This document shows positions 12,351 through 26,923 of a DNA stretch of 64,000 bases, one piece after another. The position numbers were made by a program, and so were the translations under genes. The stretch is from Apostichopus californicus (taxonomy: Eukaryota; Echinodermata; Holothuroidea; Aspidochirotida; Stichopodidae). The stretch's first letter is position 1, and each line of letters begins with the position of its first letter. The notes below the pieces were generated by a model, which was not told the origin of the DNA, searched no databases, and saw only the letters and a program-made list of their open reading frames with translations. Location: the NCBI GenBank assembly GCA_020650975.1, contig JAIPMN010000532.1, positions 1 through 64,000 on the forward strand, given 5' to 3'.

Positions 12351-15300
12351 AGTCGTGTGACAAGACTGCAAAGTCTCCGACAAGACTGTAAACCTTCCAA
12401 CTGTAGCTATATTTCCATCCTTGCTTCAGCAAGGACATATCCTATGATAATGTCTAAACATCTGAGTCCCCACTTCAAAGAATTAACAAAACTGAGCTAG
12501 GCAAAGACAAGTCTGAGCTTCAAACAAACTAAAAAGATACCTTGGGACTCACCAATCTTCCTGGCCAGTTGGGGGGGGGCTGCCCAGTTTGAGGTGGGGG
12601 GGACTGTCAGTGCCCAAATGGAAAAAGTAATAAGCTCAATTTTCCAGCCTGAAAGGGGCTTTCAAACAGTGAATAGTATATAACAGTGAATAGTATATCG
12701 AATGGTCTGTGCAGGAGATCAATCTTATGGCTGGCTTACCATCCGACCGAGTTATTTAAATGAGACAATGATTCGAAGTGGTCGTTATAACGACACACAC
12801 ATTTCTCGAGAGGATTTTATGGTTGTTATAATAGGGAGAAACTATCACCATTTTAATATGCATATAAAAATTTAATATGTTTATAGCATATGAAACCTAT
12901 CTACCTTGTTAACTTTTGAAACAAATCAAACGAACAAGGGCACGAAAAAAAACACCTACAAAGCCAACAAAAAAAAAGGTCAATAATTTGTTGCTACGAA
13001 AACCGAAAGCTGCTCAACCATACTGCTATGTAATTTAATACTCTCAAGTGTTAGACTTTAACCCAGGTGTGTATAAATGAACATTACATTACAAATGTAG
13101 ACATCAGATATTATAATCCCAACTGAATGCCTGCAGAGAGACACTGCCTTCACATTGATGAACAGAGATGACTTTCGGATTCACGGCTAGCTTATATGAC
13201 TCGTTTCACTTCACTGCTGCATTGGATCGTACGTAGTACGTAATCGTAGATAATAATAGGCAGACATGGTAAAATACATGTATGTATTGTATGTATATAT
13301 GGAGACTGGGGCCAGGTAGGGAAAGACAAAGCTAAAATATATACCCACATCTTCTACAAGATTAGGCAATAATGAGAAGCAATAATAAATGGATGGCTTG
13401 TTGTTTAAGTCCATAGAGAGAGAGAGAGAGAGTACACAGTTAAATATAAATTGAACCTTATTACATTGTGATGGAGGTTTGGAATATAATCTTCTCTGTA
13501 TGTATGTAGTTAATATACAGAGTATCTATAGCTAAGAATAAATATCCAAATTTTTCAAAGAAGAGATCAAATCCTGTAAATAAGAAGCAAAAAAAATTGA
13601 CTGCGACCAATTCAGAATAATTTTGAAGTTATTATACTGTATGGTTTGCATTGTCCTTTTAGAAGTCAACACAGTATGGCCCTAAATGGTAGCTTGCTAC
13701 ACACACACACATATCATATATATCTATAAATATAAATTGCTACAAGATTTCCAATGTATTTCCCTGAATAATATACCCGTCCAAACTATTCCAAGGCATT
13801 GGGTAACCACATATCTCACTGGGAGATGAAACTTTACCTTTGCTGCAGGTGACAGGATAATGCAGGTGGCTTTCAAATTGCAGGTGAGTGTACCGTGCAG
13901 GTGAATTTAAAATATAGGTATTAGTAACACACTGTTGAAGTTTTACTAAGATCACTCGAAAGCAACAACTGGACTTTCTAGCATATGATTACAATACGTA
14001 TGAATTTAGGTTTAAAGGTAGTCGCTCATCTTATTGGAAAAGAAGACAAAACTACTGTACACTGTTAGGGACTTTAACAGGAAAACCTTAAAAGTTTAAA
14101 AACGTGCTACATTGGGGAATCCTTGGATCCATTGGACAAATGTATGATCCTTACAAAAAAACAAGGATTTTGCTTGGAACCTGCTCGAAGAGACAAACGG
14201 ATTAGCAGTTTGGCTAGAGGGATGAAAATTAAACGGCCAATACAACTGAATTTTTATAGCTATTGGAGCAATTATATACTACACTGTACTACCTACCGCA
14301 GGTTCTTCTCCGGTATATGATCACAGATATCATAGTGGTGTATGACTAGTCCAAGTCCAGTATACAATTCATATGAAAACATTCAAAGCAAAGCTCTAAC
14401 GAGATTAAATGAAGACTTGGAAATTATCTTTTTTCATAAATCACTTGTATGCCAAACTTTTGAATACCAACTTGTGTAGCCGGGACAGCTTGTATCAAAG
14501 CATAGGTAACTATCAAAGCATATAATTAGCAACACCTAAACAAAAATCTTTTCAGAAATAAGGATATGGATTTTCTTGGAACTTGCTTCAAAATTTTTGT
14601 ATTGTTGGCAGACCTGTTGACTGTTGGGACGAATGAAAGATTCTTACAGTGAAAAAAAGCTATTCAAAGTCGCTTTAAAAGAAATGTGACAATAGAATGT
14701 AAATTTAGATTTTGCAGTTTTGGAATACTGAGTCACTTCTTTCATCTAGTTCTAACACAGCAGTTTTTTCATTTTACCCAACTTTGTAATGCTGAGAATA
14801 ATAAAAGTTAAGCTCTGCTTCATTCTCTCACCACCCCCACCCACCCCCCCCCCCCACCCTGGCCCCAACTCATCAAGACCTATAGCTCCCTAATGACACA
14901 CCACTTCTCACATCTGTAAAACCCACTGACCTAATATTATGGGAATGTCCATGATTGGTATCAATACTCCACCAACTACCCTTCACAAAGCTTACCGCAC
15001 TTATCCCCCCCCCCCTCCCCCTACCTTTCTCACTACCATTTTAAACAAACTGTGGACTCCTTCCAAAACCAAACCACATTTGACAGATCAAGTTCAAACC
15101 AATGAGAGTCATACCTTCCAATAGTCACCAGCTGTAGACAAAGGAAACCTAACACCTCACAGCTGTGTCCGAGCAGAAAGTGCCTGAGCAACAAATATTC
15201 TAATGAAAATCATATTTTTTCCATCTCAATTCACATGTTATTAGGAAGTTGATTTGCTCACAGAAATTGCTACAAGATCAAACCTATTATAAAATCTAAC

Positions 15301-18059
15301 CACAAAGCTCAATATCCTTCCCATACATCCTGTGGTTTTGGAGTAGACACCCATGTACACTAAAATATTTCGGTTTCCTTTATACAAATTTAATATACAA
15401 GGGGGGGGGGGGAGAATATGTCCACAGGCTGTTTTGATAACTTATATACCCCAAAACCAGAGACACCACTTACTACTGAACCTACCTTTATTATTCAGAT
15501 CTTATTGTACATGTAGTATAAATGGCGGCTAATGTACCTAGAAAGTCGAAAATCCTTTGTTCTCCAATGGCCAACTGTAGGAATAATTTCTACACTGTTT
15601 AGTTATTTGGCTAAAGGCCACGTTTACAGACAAGACTATCAAAGAGTTGGAGAGAAGCCCAACATATTTTCCACATTTCTGCACTATACCTAGATCTATC
15701 CCTTTCCGATGTCTTCTGTCTCCCCTCCCATCCCCATCCCAACTGCCCCCCCTCCCCCACTCCTGAATTTACCTTTAGAAGTGGACCACTTTATTTTCTA
15801 CCACCTGATCGATTCCGATGACATACAGTCCGTTTCCACCGACTGCTGTCATTGATGACAAAGCACTCATCTACTCCAGTGGGGGTGGGAGTGCGGGTGG
15901 GGGTGGGAGCTGTGACATCATCAGCTCATATGTATCAAACCCAGTTTGTATATTTACTGGCTATGGTACAAGCCTATCTCCACTTGAGTTTGAGTTTGAC
16001 TACTTCTGCTATTGCACGTTAACTTAGATACCTAGTCTATTAACTGATAACGTTTTAGCACTGCACGCCCCCCCCCCACAATGACCCCTCCTCTGTGTCA
16101 ACGCCTATCACCTCTTCCTTTTCGGATGAACCCTTATTGTATTTGTTGTATGTTTCACTTTTGATAGTATTGAATTCCATGCACAGATAAGTTGCTTGTA
16201 TCCGCCCTTCCCCCCTCCCCCTACCCCTCCTCTGGCCCCTCACACACATTGCCTGTTCCATCTCTTCTAGTTTATCGGTTTGCAACAGAGATATGGAGCA
16301 CATTACCACTGCATACACACAGCTCTTGAACATTTGATGCATTCTGGATAAAGAGGTGGAACGCAATATTTGTTCATAACAAACACAAACACAAACAGGA
16401 TAATCCAAAGTGAACAAATGCTTACCAGTAACACAACTTTTGCAATTGATAAGAGTGACCGGATTTATTATTATGCTTTAATTTACACAAAAGTGTCTAC
16501 TAAAATAAATGCGATTGCTCTTGATCAGAACTAAGACCCCCCCCCCTCCTAAATTTATGATTACACAAGTAAACTGTCTCAAAAAGCAAAGAAGAAACAG
16601 AAAATCAATCGAAAGCTCCAACAGTGAAAATCACCAAATTTTTGTCCCTGTGGACAGAAATTGACTTCCTGCTAATTTTGTTACTTTCAGCCTCTGAAAC
16701 TGTCAGGCCCATTTACTTTTACACATTCTCATTCACAGGCTCTTTAGTGGATATAAGCAGTTTGCTAACAGTTTTGTTTTATTTTGACTTCCTGCTAACT
16801 TTATCAGATTATAGACAAAGTTTACTGCAAGAGTTTATATCAAAGAACTTCTAAACTGACCACTTCCTGTCTTTGTTGTGGACATTCACTGTGATAAATC
16901 TTTCTAATTTCCTGGTTCTGTGCCAATTTGCTCATCACTAAACTACTGTTGTTGTGTAGAAATGAGAGGCACTAAATCAAATCTTCAGAACAGAACAAAA
17001 AGACCTTATACCTTGTTCACATCTGAGAGCACAAATGGAGATCTGATACAGAGAGGGTGATCAACTTTGTAGTGTGACCACATGTGTACTTAGGATCAGA
17101 TTCGGCAAACGTCATCTCCTTTGGAGGAGGATCATAGCCCCCCTCCCCCACCCCTCAGCCCACCATTCAAGACGAGGCGATCAAGAATGTATTGTTTGAA
17201 AGCTTGGGAATCTCATGACCTGAGACCTCCATTTACTTGCCATTGGTCATAGATAAAGACAGGCGCGTGTTTAAAGTTTTTGTGCTTGCTCTAAAATGCT
17301 CTTGCATTCCACAGGGATCCACCATCATTTTCAAAAATGGATATCCCAACTTCAGTTCTTTTACCCCCCCCCCCCTCCCCCTCTCCAGATGGAAACAAGA
17401 GTCTACGATTCTTCTCTACTCCCTTCTGAGAGAGAAGATATCATCCTCATTAAAATGGAGAACTAAATGTAACTAAAGGTTCCTATCTGGGTATATAATG
17501 AGCCTGTGATATTATAGCCCTAGATGATTTTTTTCCCCCTTACCTAAAGTTAAGACACCACTTCGATTGTCAATTAAATGACACTCAATGAAGGTGGTGA
17601 GCAAATTTATGCTTACATCTAAGTTTTAACAAGTTAATAACAAAAAAGAAAAAAATTGATTTTCTTGGCATATTTCTGGGAATATAATACTGCAAATTAC
17701 ATGGAACATTACCTCATGTGTTTACCTATTTTTTCTGATGAGCAAACACAAATTTGTGATCATGACATCATAGGAAGTTGATCATGTCATCCTGTGATTG
17801 TGCCAGCAAAAGTCAAAGAAAAGAAAAAAGCCCAACCAATTTCGAGGAAGTAATATCAATTGACGTGAACATAACAAAGATTTGGAGAACTGTGTCTTAA
17901 CAGAGCCAAAACCACAATAATCACAGTGAATTAGTTCGTCAAGTGCTCTAACATGATGCAATTCATTCTAATTTATCTAGATCTCTGTCGTTTTGTGGAG
18001 GTAAGAGGGCGTAAAGTCCAATAATAAGTTAAATTTGTGGGAAAAGAGCAAAAATTGTG

Positions 18060-18125
18060 TGGCCAGAATGGGGTTAGAAGTTAGAACCTGTGACCTCCGT
18101 GTTACAAGCCCAGTTCTCTGTTATT
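18060..18125 (-). repeat. tRNA-like remnant, probably a SINE head
   Basis: On the minus strand, CTGGGCTTGTAACACGGAGG followed by TCACAGGTTCTAAC resembles the anticodon arm, variable loop and T arm of a tRNA-Thr(UGU)-type sequence with a decayed B box. The 5' half is not recognisable. It is a degenerate copy, not a working tRNA. Confidence 0.4.
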
Positions 18126-18402
18126 CATTTATTCAATGCACCAAGTCATTATTTAATGTCTCCTTGCAAAGCCCTGCAGTATCACATGGGTTGAAAAGAG
18201 ATAATCAGAGTGCATATGGTATGAAAAGACAGGAAAGAGAATCTGTGAAGTAAATATACTAAGTAAAGTCTAGTTAGTTTAATATAAATATGCTTGTGAT
18301 TCATTCTGGGTTCATTCAAAACAAATAAATATTACAATTATGCAGTTTTAAGAAATAAATTACATACGAAATAATTAAATTTCATATCTAGATTTATTCA
18401 TA

Positions 18403-18433
<31 letters not shown>

Positions 18434-18524
18434 TTGAAGCAACCACTGTTCACTATTATCACAAATTGAACAGAACTAAACTACCTGTAAAACTCTATTT
18501 TCACTTTTCTATACAGGGAATGAT

Positions 18525-18744
18525 TTTAGTAATCAAATTTTGTGTGGCAGTTTTGAAGGGTCTGAATTTTGACTATTATCAAATAGTATGATTCATGAAC
18601 TTCCTGAGTACAAAACTGCTATAGAAAACTGCTATTTAGTAATTAAATTTTGTGTGGCAGTTTTGAAGGGTCTGAATTTTGACTATTATCAAATAATATG
18701 ATTCATGAACTTACTGAGTACAAAACTGCTATACAGTACATTTA
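18525..18744. repeat. Tandem duplication, 110-bp unit (family D)
   Basis: Two nearly identical 110-bp units (18525-18634 and 18635-18744) containing TTTTGTGTGGCAG, GGGTCTGAATTTTGACTA and GAGTACAAAACTGCTAT. They differ at only a few positions, so the duplication is younger than the family D repeat in which it lies. Confidence 0.85.
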
Positions 18745-21577
18745 ATGCACTTGCATAAAAATTTGCCCATTTTGCATTTTTTGCTTTTAGGTTTGCATGG
18801 CATTTGACAATGCCTTATGATAGAAAAGAATTATATTCCCTGTAGTATGATATGGAATAAACAATTTATCATAAACTATATTTTTAGAATTCATGAACTT
18901 TAGATGGGTACAAAATATTCCGAGAAGTCCTTGGACTGTTGCCAATCATCCATTCATTATGATTGATGGAGGGACTATGGAGCCAAACACACTTTGTGTG
19001 CATGCTGCAAAATGAAATTACCATTTAGATGAAAGCAAATTCTAGCTACTTGGGTCAATTAGAGGTTAGCCACAGCAGCTAAACAATGCACCTAATTCTT
19101 TTATAGGGTCAACAAAATGTTAAACTACAAAATGCTCCCAATTGTAACTAAATATTAGGTTCCAAATCTCCCTTATCACCTCTTTCCTACCCCAAGCTCA
19201 ATCTGCAAAAATTTGTCAGAATTATTTATGGTTGATACAAATAATACTGCTGCAAGTGAGAAACTTTTGCAACCCTCATCAACAAAATAATAAACAGGAT
19301 GTATAATATTGATTATGTTTTTGTTTCCCAGGAAGTCTGGCCTCTTTATTCGATATCATGTTACCTACTTTCGTGGGATTTTGACAACAGTTAAAGTAGG
19401 CTCATATATTGTAGGCCTAGTGATGGTATGCAATATCCACACTCCCCCTCCCCCTCCCCCCTTGGGTGTCAAATCCCAGGTGTACCCTGAGATTAGGTAT
19501 GCATCTCACAGTACTATGGCCATTGAAAACTTTCAATTCAATGGGGTTGTACTTAATACCAGACAGTGTTAATTAATGGTATCAGTGTACGTACAGTACA
19601 TATTACATAGAACTAAAGCACTGTATGAGTAACTGCACAGCAGCTGTTGGTTACGATTAAAAGAGCTCTGTATTGTTAATTTTTCATAATCAATTATTAT
19701 AATTGTTTACCTTCCTTGAAGTGAAAAAATAGGATTTATTCAGTTTTTATTCAGTTTTAATCAATTGCAATATTAATATTGTGAGTAACAGGTTTTGGTA
19801 AAACTTACTGACCAGACGCAAAACATCTCTGGGTTTGTTAAAGCCTAGCACAGAAATAACTGAAATTTTGACAGCAGCAAGATCTGGAATAAATATAGGG
19901 TACGATTTTGTGTGGTAGCTAAAGGGATGACAAACATTGTGTAGGAAAGATGAATGAAGAAAAACAATTATTATTTGGTACTCAAAATATAAAATAAATT
20001 TGTCATCAAACTTCAAGTTGTATAAGAATTTATTTTAATTTGTTTTATTTTTATTTGGTGAACATATAAATACAACTAAGGGCTTGTAGGTCATCTTATG
20101 AATCGGATCCACCTGTTACAGTATATCTAACCATCAGTGCTCATAAAACTGTTTGATTCTTCATCACCCACCCTTGTCCGTTCCTCAGCCCCCTGCCCCG
20201 ACCCCCCCCCTCCCCCAAAGATTCCACACGCACTACTCTTCTCCCATTGACCAGCATTCTTTGATTATATGTGGGCAATTGTCGTCAACAGCTTCAGTGA
20301 CTGTGCACTTTTAAAATGGCATCATACATATGCTAACTATGGAATATGAATCTTTCCTAGGCTCCTTCTCTCTTAATTAATTGATTCAGGATTAATATAT
20401 TACAAAGCTGCAACGGTATATATCCATCTGTACAGTATATATATCTATATATTGATACCTGATAGTATTAATACATGTACTTAGAAACAGATATGTTGTA
20501 GATTTATTAGTACATGTTATGTGAATAATTCATCATTGTGATATATAAAAGTCTGTACCATTCCAGTCTTTTTGTTTCCATGACAATGGGCTTTTCATAT
20601 ATGTTTACCATTAACTCATTTTAATTAGCCATCTGAGAAAGAAAAAAACCCAACCATACGGCTGAATTGAAAGTAGTCAAACCTTGGAAGTTCATTTGAT
20701 CTACAATAAAATATATACGATGTCGATTAATTATTCATCTTACTTGTTGAGTGGATTACACAAAACAGCATAGAACTTGAAGACGGGACTTTGCACCTAG
20801 GTTTTTGTTATGCAAATATTATTTGTTTCTGCGAGTCGGCTGTTTTCGGATTATTGAAACTAAGGGGAGTTGTGAAGAGAGAGAATGAATTGGGGGAAAA
20901 AGCAAGTTTTGAGGAATAGGAACATGGAATTAAAAAATTAGGGGGTGAAGGAGAAGGGGTGGAATAGGTACACAATAAAATATATAAAAAAAAAACAGGT
21001 AGAGGCTGTAATGCACACAACTTTGGATTATTATGTAATAATCAATGATATATTTTTCTAGTCTATAGAAACTGTTGAAATGTTCAGAAAATTCAGAAAA
21101 ATTCAGAAAAGGGCCAGTCCGGCCAGATTTTAATAGACACAGAAAGGGTTTTCAAGTGAAATAGACATGTGGCATATAGGAGGCCTGATGCAAAAAAAGG
21201 TATACACTTAAGTGTTCTGAATGTTTCGTGTTAATCTTAATAATTTGGCCCCTCATAAAATCGATTAATATCATGGTCATGTGTAATAAAAACCTTGTTG
21301 CTACGCACATCTTTGGGTTCCGGTACGTAACACTTTTAATGCCCAGTTTGCATACATTAGTCCCTGCCAATGCCATTATTCTGTATAGACTCAGACAAGA
21401 AAATTGGGACTGTTTCTAAGACTTATCTTTGATTTGTAATCATGCACTCGTCTCTAGTGTGAGATATATGAGACGAGGACAGTTATAACAAATTCCACAG
21501 AACAGAGTACAGCATGTATATATATATATATACCTCCATAAAAGGAAACTTTACAAACAAGTTTTTGAAGCTACACC

Positions 21578-21954
21578 TTAAAGGCATTGAAGACTCGCCC
21601 CAAACCGTGTGCGGCCATCTGAAAAAGTTACCTTTCTGTTGCTTGCGAGTGACGTTTTGTTTCGTGTCGCTAAAGAATGCCGACAGCGACAGTAATGAAA
21701 TGTGATACCTTGTTATCTTTAGCTGGACCTGAGATGTCCATCGCTGTATCGTTTATACACTGTGCTGCACGGGTATTGACCGTAGCTGTATGTACTGACT
21801 GTACACTGGTGTCTAATTACCGACGGTAGCAAGCTGTGTGTGTATTTTCTGGGATCAATGGTGGTGTCTAACACTTCTGTTACACCTCATTCGAAACTAG
21901 GTCAGATTACCAGCATTAGACTTTTCTTTTTGCGCAAGTCTTCACACCCTTTAA
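21578..21954. mobile_element. TTAA-flanked non-autonomous DNA element, copy 1
   Basis: 377 bp between TTAA tetranucleotides, with imperfect terminal inverted repeats: left TTAAAGGCATTGAAGACTCG, right reversed TTAAAGGGTGTGAAGACTTG. A very similar copy lies at 43192. TTAA target choice fits piggyBac-like or Sola3-like elements. No transposase is present. Confidence 0.75.
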
Positions 21955-22675
21955 AACAAGGTACTGTAAATAGTGGAAATTTGACTGAAAGCAGCTGTGT
22001 GCTACTAAACTTGCCTTCTCTCAATGCAAAGATGTTGTTTTGATGCTACAACCCATGACTTACATAAATTTTTCAAATTTGACTAATCAATTTTCATTTC
22101 ATATAATGATGTAGTACAGTATGCCAAAACTTAAGAAAGTTTTATCCAAGTTTTCTAATGGTACCAAGTTAATATATGAAAACTGTCTTCATGATAATAT
22201 TCATTTATTCCTTGCTCGTTAAACCCTTTAATTAACTTCAGCTACCTCAATATCCCTTTAAGTCTTATCACTAACCACAAGTTTAAACCCCCCAATTGAA
22301 GCTTTCTTTGTTCTCACTGATTACTGATTGAATATCTAAATTTACAGATGGATGTGTTTTCATCTAGTTATCAGCGCTTTCCTTAACTTCTTCTTAATGA
22401 GATGTGTATTCTAAAAATAGACTTAATCTGGCTGGTGGTGAGGCTTATCAGCTGGAAAACCTAATAATATATCAAGGCTTTTATTTAGCAACCCTCTAGA
22501 GTCCAGATAAGGAAACCAGGCAGTGTAGCCACAATGTTTACAAAATTCATCAGCCCACCCTCCACTCAAATGCAATCCTTTTGAGGCAAATCTCTCTCTT
22601 TTTATCAATTTTATTATGATTGCTACAGGTCTAGATTATACCAAACCTTCTTATTTACAGCTGAGAACCATTTGA

Positions 22676-22749
22676 TTAAACAGAGATCTCCTACTGATAA
22701 AGGAAGGCAACATTCCCTGAAGGTCATCAGGACTGCCCCAAATTCTTAG
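22676..22749. repeat. Direct repeat unit 1 (pair with 23008)
   Basis: About 74 bp, TTAAACAGAGATCTCC to CCCCAAATTCTTA, repeated with few changes at 23008-23080. The two units lie 332 bp apart in the same orientation and enclose pyrimidine-rich unique DNA. A local duplication is the simplest reading. Confidence 0.8.
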
Positions 22750-23007
22750 CATGCTAACGATTTGGTTGTTTTAGTCAGTTTCCTTTTGGTGCATCTTTTG
22801 CTCATTAATTAAGCTGTATGATCATGTTAAGTTTCTTCATTTTGGTCTGTTTATTTGTTCTTTTCTTGTTTAGCATGTTTTATCTCTCTTTCCTTTCAGT
22901 CTATCTGTAGTGTACTACATTCTTATTCTTGTGCCTTTTCATCTTTGTTCTTGTCTGTTTGTCTCTCGTTTCATCGTTGTATTTTTGGCCCAAATGGCCG
23001 CCCATAG

Positions 23008-23080
23008 TTAAACAGTGATCTCCTACTACTAAAGGAAGGCAACATTCCTTTAATGTCATCAGGACTGCCCCAAATTCTTA
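23008..23080. repeat. Direct repeat unit 2 (pair with 22676)
   Basis: Same-orientation partner of 22676-22749, sharing AAAGGAAGGCAACATTCC and GTCATCAGGACTGCCCCAAA. Confidence 0.8.
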
Positions 23081-23163
23081 AAAGATTAATTCGTTAAAGT
23101 TTCTGGGAGGGGTTACCTTCCCAAAGAGGATTCCGATTTTCCGAATTAATTTCAGACATTGTC

Positions 23164-23193
23164 AGGAGGAGGGGGAGGGGGAGGGGGAGGGGG
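23164..23193 (+). repeat. (GGGGGA)n tract, G-quadruplex-type
   Basis: Four or more runs of at least five G are separated by single A bases. This fits the usual intramolecular G-quadruplex pattern. Confidence 0.8.
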
Positions 23194-23947
23194 GTCAGTA
23201 AGACAATTCAATGTCTCAGTGAGAGAAAATGCTCTGATTGTCAGCAGTAAACTGCTTTTGGGTGAAGTCTAAACATACATGAGTGACCGGTATTTGACTT
23301 TTCTAGCATATTTTATGGGAAATACTTAAAAGACCTTCACTACTAAGTACATTCTCTATAGGCCAATTACTATTGTTCCAACTATGCTATAAAATGCGGG
23401 ATGAATATGTAGCGCTACCATTTATCAATCTCTAAGACATTATTTTATGAAGTCTGGCTGGCCACTGTTAAAAGTTCAGAATTTTTCAGTTTTTGAAAGT
23501 GACTGAAGCAATTAAGTGTGTCATCTCTGTCATACTTGGATGTCTGCGAATATCGGTACTAGAACCCCTACGAAAGCATGTAAAGTACTTTACGGAACCT
23601 TTCTGCTAGTTATTTTTAGTTAAAATTAACCATGAGGTGGCAAATACAGAAATAAGCACTATAGACCTTTGTATGCCAAACAAATATTGATATCAAAATA
23701 CTGAGAGAGTCGTAATCTTACAATTGACTGAAAATATTTACATTGTGCAATATTGAATGAAATCCACCAAGCCGCTAGTTTATTTATGGGGGGGACTACT
23801 GAGGGCGGATCAACCCTAATTACTTTTCCAACTGTTAGTTATCCTTTATCTACGTAGCCCTGTCCTGCCCAACAGGGCAAAAGAAAAAAATCCTTTGTCA
23901 TTTACCGATCTCCCATTGTTGTTTATTTTGGAAGATTGCACACACTC

Positions 23948-23970
23948 AAAAAAAAAAAAAAAAAAAAAAA
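23948..23970. repeat. A(23) homopolymer
   Basis: Uninterrupted run of 23 A followed by CCAAAACCAAACCG. It could be the poly(A) tail of an old retroposed copy, but nothing recognisable lies upstream. Confidence 0.8.
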
Positions 23971-26923
23971 CCAAAACCAAACCGAAAAACCTCACAAACA
24001 AAGAACCAGCTGTGATTTACCTATAACCTTTCTGCAGTTCGACTGGGTACAAAGAAATTTGGTTCAGAGAGGGGATTTTCTAGTTAATCCATAAAACTTT
24101 GAGTAAATATTTTTTACAATCTTTTAACAGGCTATATTCCAAAGTTATTCTTCAAGAGAGGCATATAAACAGTAGAACTAGTTATCTTGGTCTTCCAGTC
24201 TGGAGAGTGAAAAACCAATGGCATCCTGGAAATATGGCAGGGAGAAAATGGAACAAAGGGACTGGCTGAGTCATAAGTTATTGCACAATTCTGTCACCCT
24301 GCCAGTTTTGAGTTAACAGTAGGCCTACTTAGCAACAGACATGAATCTAACCATAAAAGGACACTGTGTATGGTTGAAATTTACAGATCTGAGGTCAAGT
24401 CAGTATTTAAGTACTTTTAATTTTTCACATTGATTTTGGTTCATTTTTCAATTCTTAGAGTCAAGTCCCACAGCAGTTTAGTTCTTTTAGCTTGACTTAT
24501 AATTTAAGCAAATACATCCATATGAAATAATCAAGAAAAATTCTGCCAATTATCTTATTGCTATCCAAAGTATGTGAATTTGTATACTTTGCAGAAAAGA
24601 GTCTCGGTCGACACTATTTGTTACATCTGTACAGTTATTAAAATGAAAACCTAATTCAGGTTCACTGTTTGTTACAATGTCAACGGTCTCTTTTCCTCAA
24701 GGGCACAGAAAGTCCAGTTAAATGCCAGATATCTATTATGCTTTACAATCGATAAGAAACATATAATTTGCTGGGGTAACGAGAGAGACAATAACTTTTA
24801 CTACTAAATCCTGCAGAAAGGAAAAAACACATTACTGCACCAAAATACAGCAAGGATGCCAAATCTGCGCAAAGCTTCATCACAATATATGTTATTAATT
24901 ATAACAGAGGAAGAAAATAGGGCATAGACAGGGAAGGCCATGTCATGCTTGCTTACTGACAGCTTCTATGATGATGATGGACCCCACTAAATACTCAACA
25001 TATAAATTACAGAAATTTAGTTCATGGAGGTAAGAGAATGGAGAAATCTCTTCTCTTCTCTCCTCTCCCCCCCCCCTCCTCTACCAGCCCCACCATATTA
25101 TATACTCCTGGTAGATACCAAGCACCCTCATCCTACAAGCACAGAATCACACCAGACACTCACGTTACACAGGGATAGAATTTATTGTTCAAAGTTTGTG
25201 TACTAGTTGTATTTAAGGGTCTGCATATTGTGTGTACAGCATCTTGCTATGATATACGAGGTTTACTGTTGTAATACTACTCGGTCTGGGAAACACTTCA
25301 TGTTCAGGAAAACATAATAACAGTTTGCTGGCAGTCTTCTTGGACTCTTCGACTTGTGGGACCATTAATCGTTACAGGGCTTTACAAAGGGGGCAACCTC
25401 TTTCCTTGTTTATTTACATTTCACGTGAAAAGCAAACGCACCGTCAAAGTAGTGCTAGGTACAGTGATACTATTTAGGGCATTAGTCAGTACCCATTTTT
25501 TATCTGTTTTCATAGCAGCTCATTGAATTTACTTTAGATTTTCAGCAGATTGGCAATTAAAGCACAACAAATGTCCTCTGTGGACTTTGAAGTGAGAAGC
25601 AAACAGGTACTGTACCTCAAACAACCTTCTAAGCTGAACAGTTAATTCAGTTAGTATTACCATGAAATTGCTTATTTATCATGAAATGGAAGAGGCATAA
25701 AAGGCCTCAGCAAATGGTTGAAACAAAGTTCTCCAGATACTCGCCTCTATTCAAATTTGCCATTTTGACACACTGAGCCATTTCAAGACTGACTCATGGG
25801 AAAGATGAAGAGCAAGGATTAGTTTTAAAATCACAAGTTGTCAAATAAACACAAACAAACAAGTAACTGCCTAGATTTGTACCAATCCCTACCCACACAC
25901 CCCCCCCCCCCACCTACAATTGAATACCTGGCAGAGACAGAAAACATTTGCAGGTGGAAGGAAAAAGTTTGTGCAATTTGCAGTGACCATTTTTTGACAT
26001 TCCAGCATATTTGGTGAAAGTGGAGCAATACTAATGATCTTTAAGTGCTTTCCGCAACAAACTAGATTAATGAGCGTTGGGGGGTTTTGGAACTGTTTGC
26101 AGTAAATAAAAGATGATAATTTCAATGTTTTGGTTTTGTGTAAAAAAAACAAATATGTTACAGAATGAAAACCACTGTATCGTTCTAACGATGAGTGGTG
26201 TATACTGTACAACTAACGATGATACTCATAGTAACATGTTCAAGGAAGATAACTTTTCATATTATCATCAAATATCCACACTTTTGCCCAAGAAATCTAC
26301 TAAGAATTCTTCTAGGAACAAGGAAGTTATTTCTGTCCACATAACATATAGCACTTTCAACTTACCATATACTTACCATACACACAATGCATTTGATCTG
26401 CTGTATTTTTTCAAAGCAGATAAAATGACCCAGAGACACACTTGGCTAGTTTACAACAGCTCACTATAGAAACAATAACCTTTTTTTTCAAAGTCTGCCA
26501 AGTAGCTCCCTACATTTACTTCATCATAAATTTTAACAATACAATGGTAATTAAACATCCCACTCTCACTGAATGGCCAAGAAGAATTTATCTTACAATA
26601 CATAATTATTGATAAAGAAATTGCACTCGATATTGATTACGTTGGTAGAGCTGGTAGTTGCTTTGAACCAGTTCTGATATATTCGTTTCACCAGTGACAC
26701 TACAAAGCCAGTTTTATATGCTGGTATTGGATGATTTGAAACAGTATCTTAGGCTGTGTAGTTTATAGGACTTTTCTAGGTCTATACTCATTAAGTATGC
26801 AGTTAGTTATTGTGAAAGCGTGTCAATGGGTAATGTCGTAAGTGTAGTATAGCCAAAAGGTGGCATGCTCTTTACAGCCAAGAGTCTATATCAATCCGCC
26901 CAAGTGCCCAGGAGAACATCGTT

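Larger units (their letters stand above)
12351..21577. other. Intergenic, no gene recognised
   Basis: AT-rich DNA with many C-runs (for example 14840, 15005, 17365, 20205), a GA array (13415-13431), a TA array (18404-18428), the 110-bp tandem duplication (18525) and a tRNA-like remnant (18060). ORFs here are short, lack splice-site context and resemble no family I know. Confidence 0.6.

Noticed and set aside
16055-16417. 120-codon minus-strand frame rich in Gly/Arg/Glu
   Set aside because: Opened by purine-rich low-complexity tracts; no similarity or splice signals.
22423-22608. Minus-strand frame with GLHLSGGWADEF, faintly like a hydrolase/lipase motif
   Set aside because: Only a few residues match, no supporting domain around it.
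26113-26469. 118-codon plus-strand frame
   Set aside because: Composition follows AT-rich DNA, no family resemblance, and an overlapping frame on the other strand is equally open.
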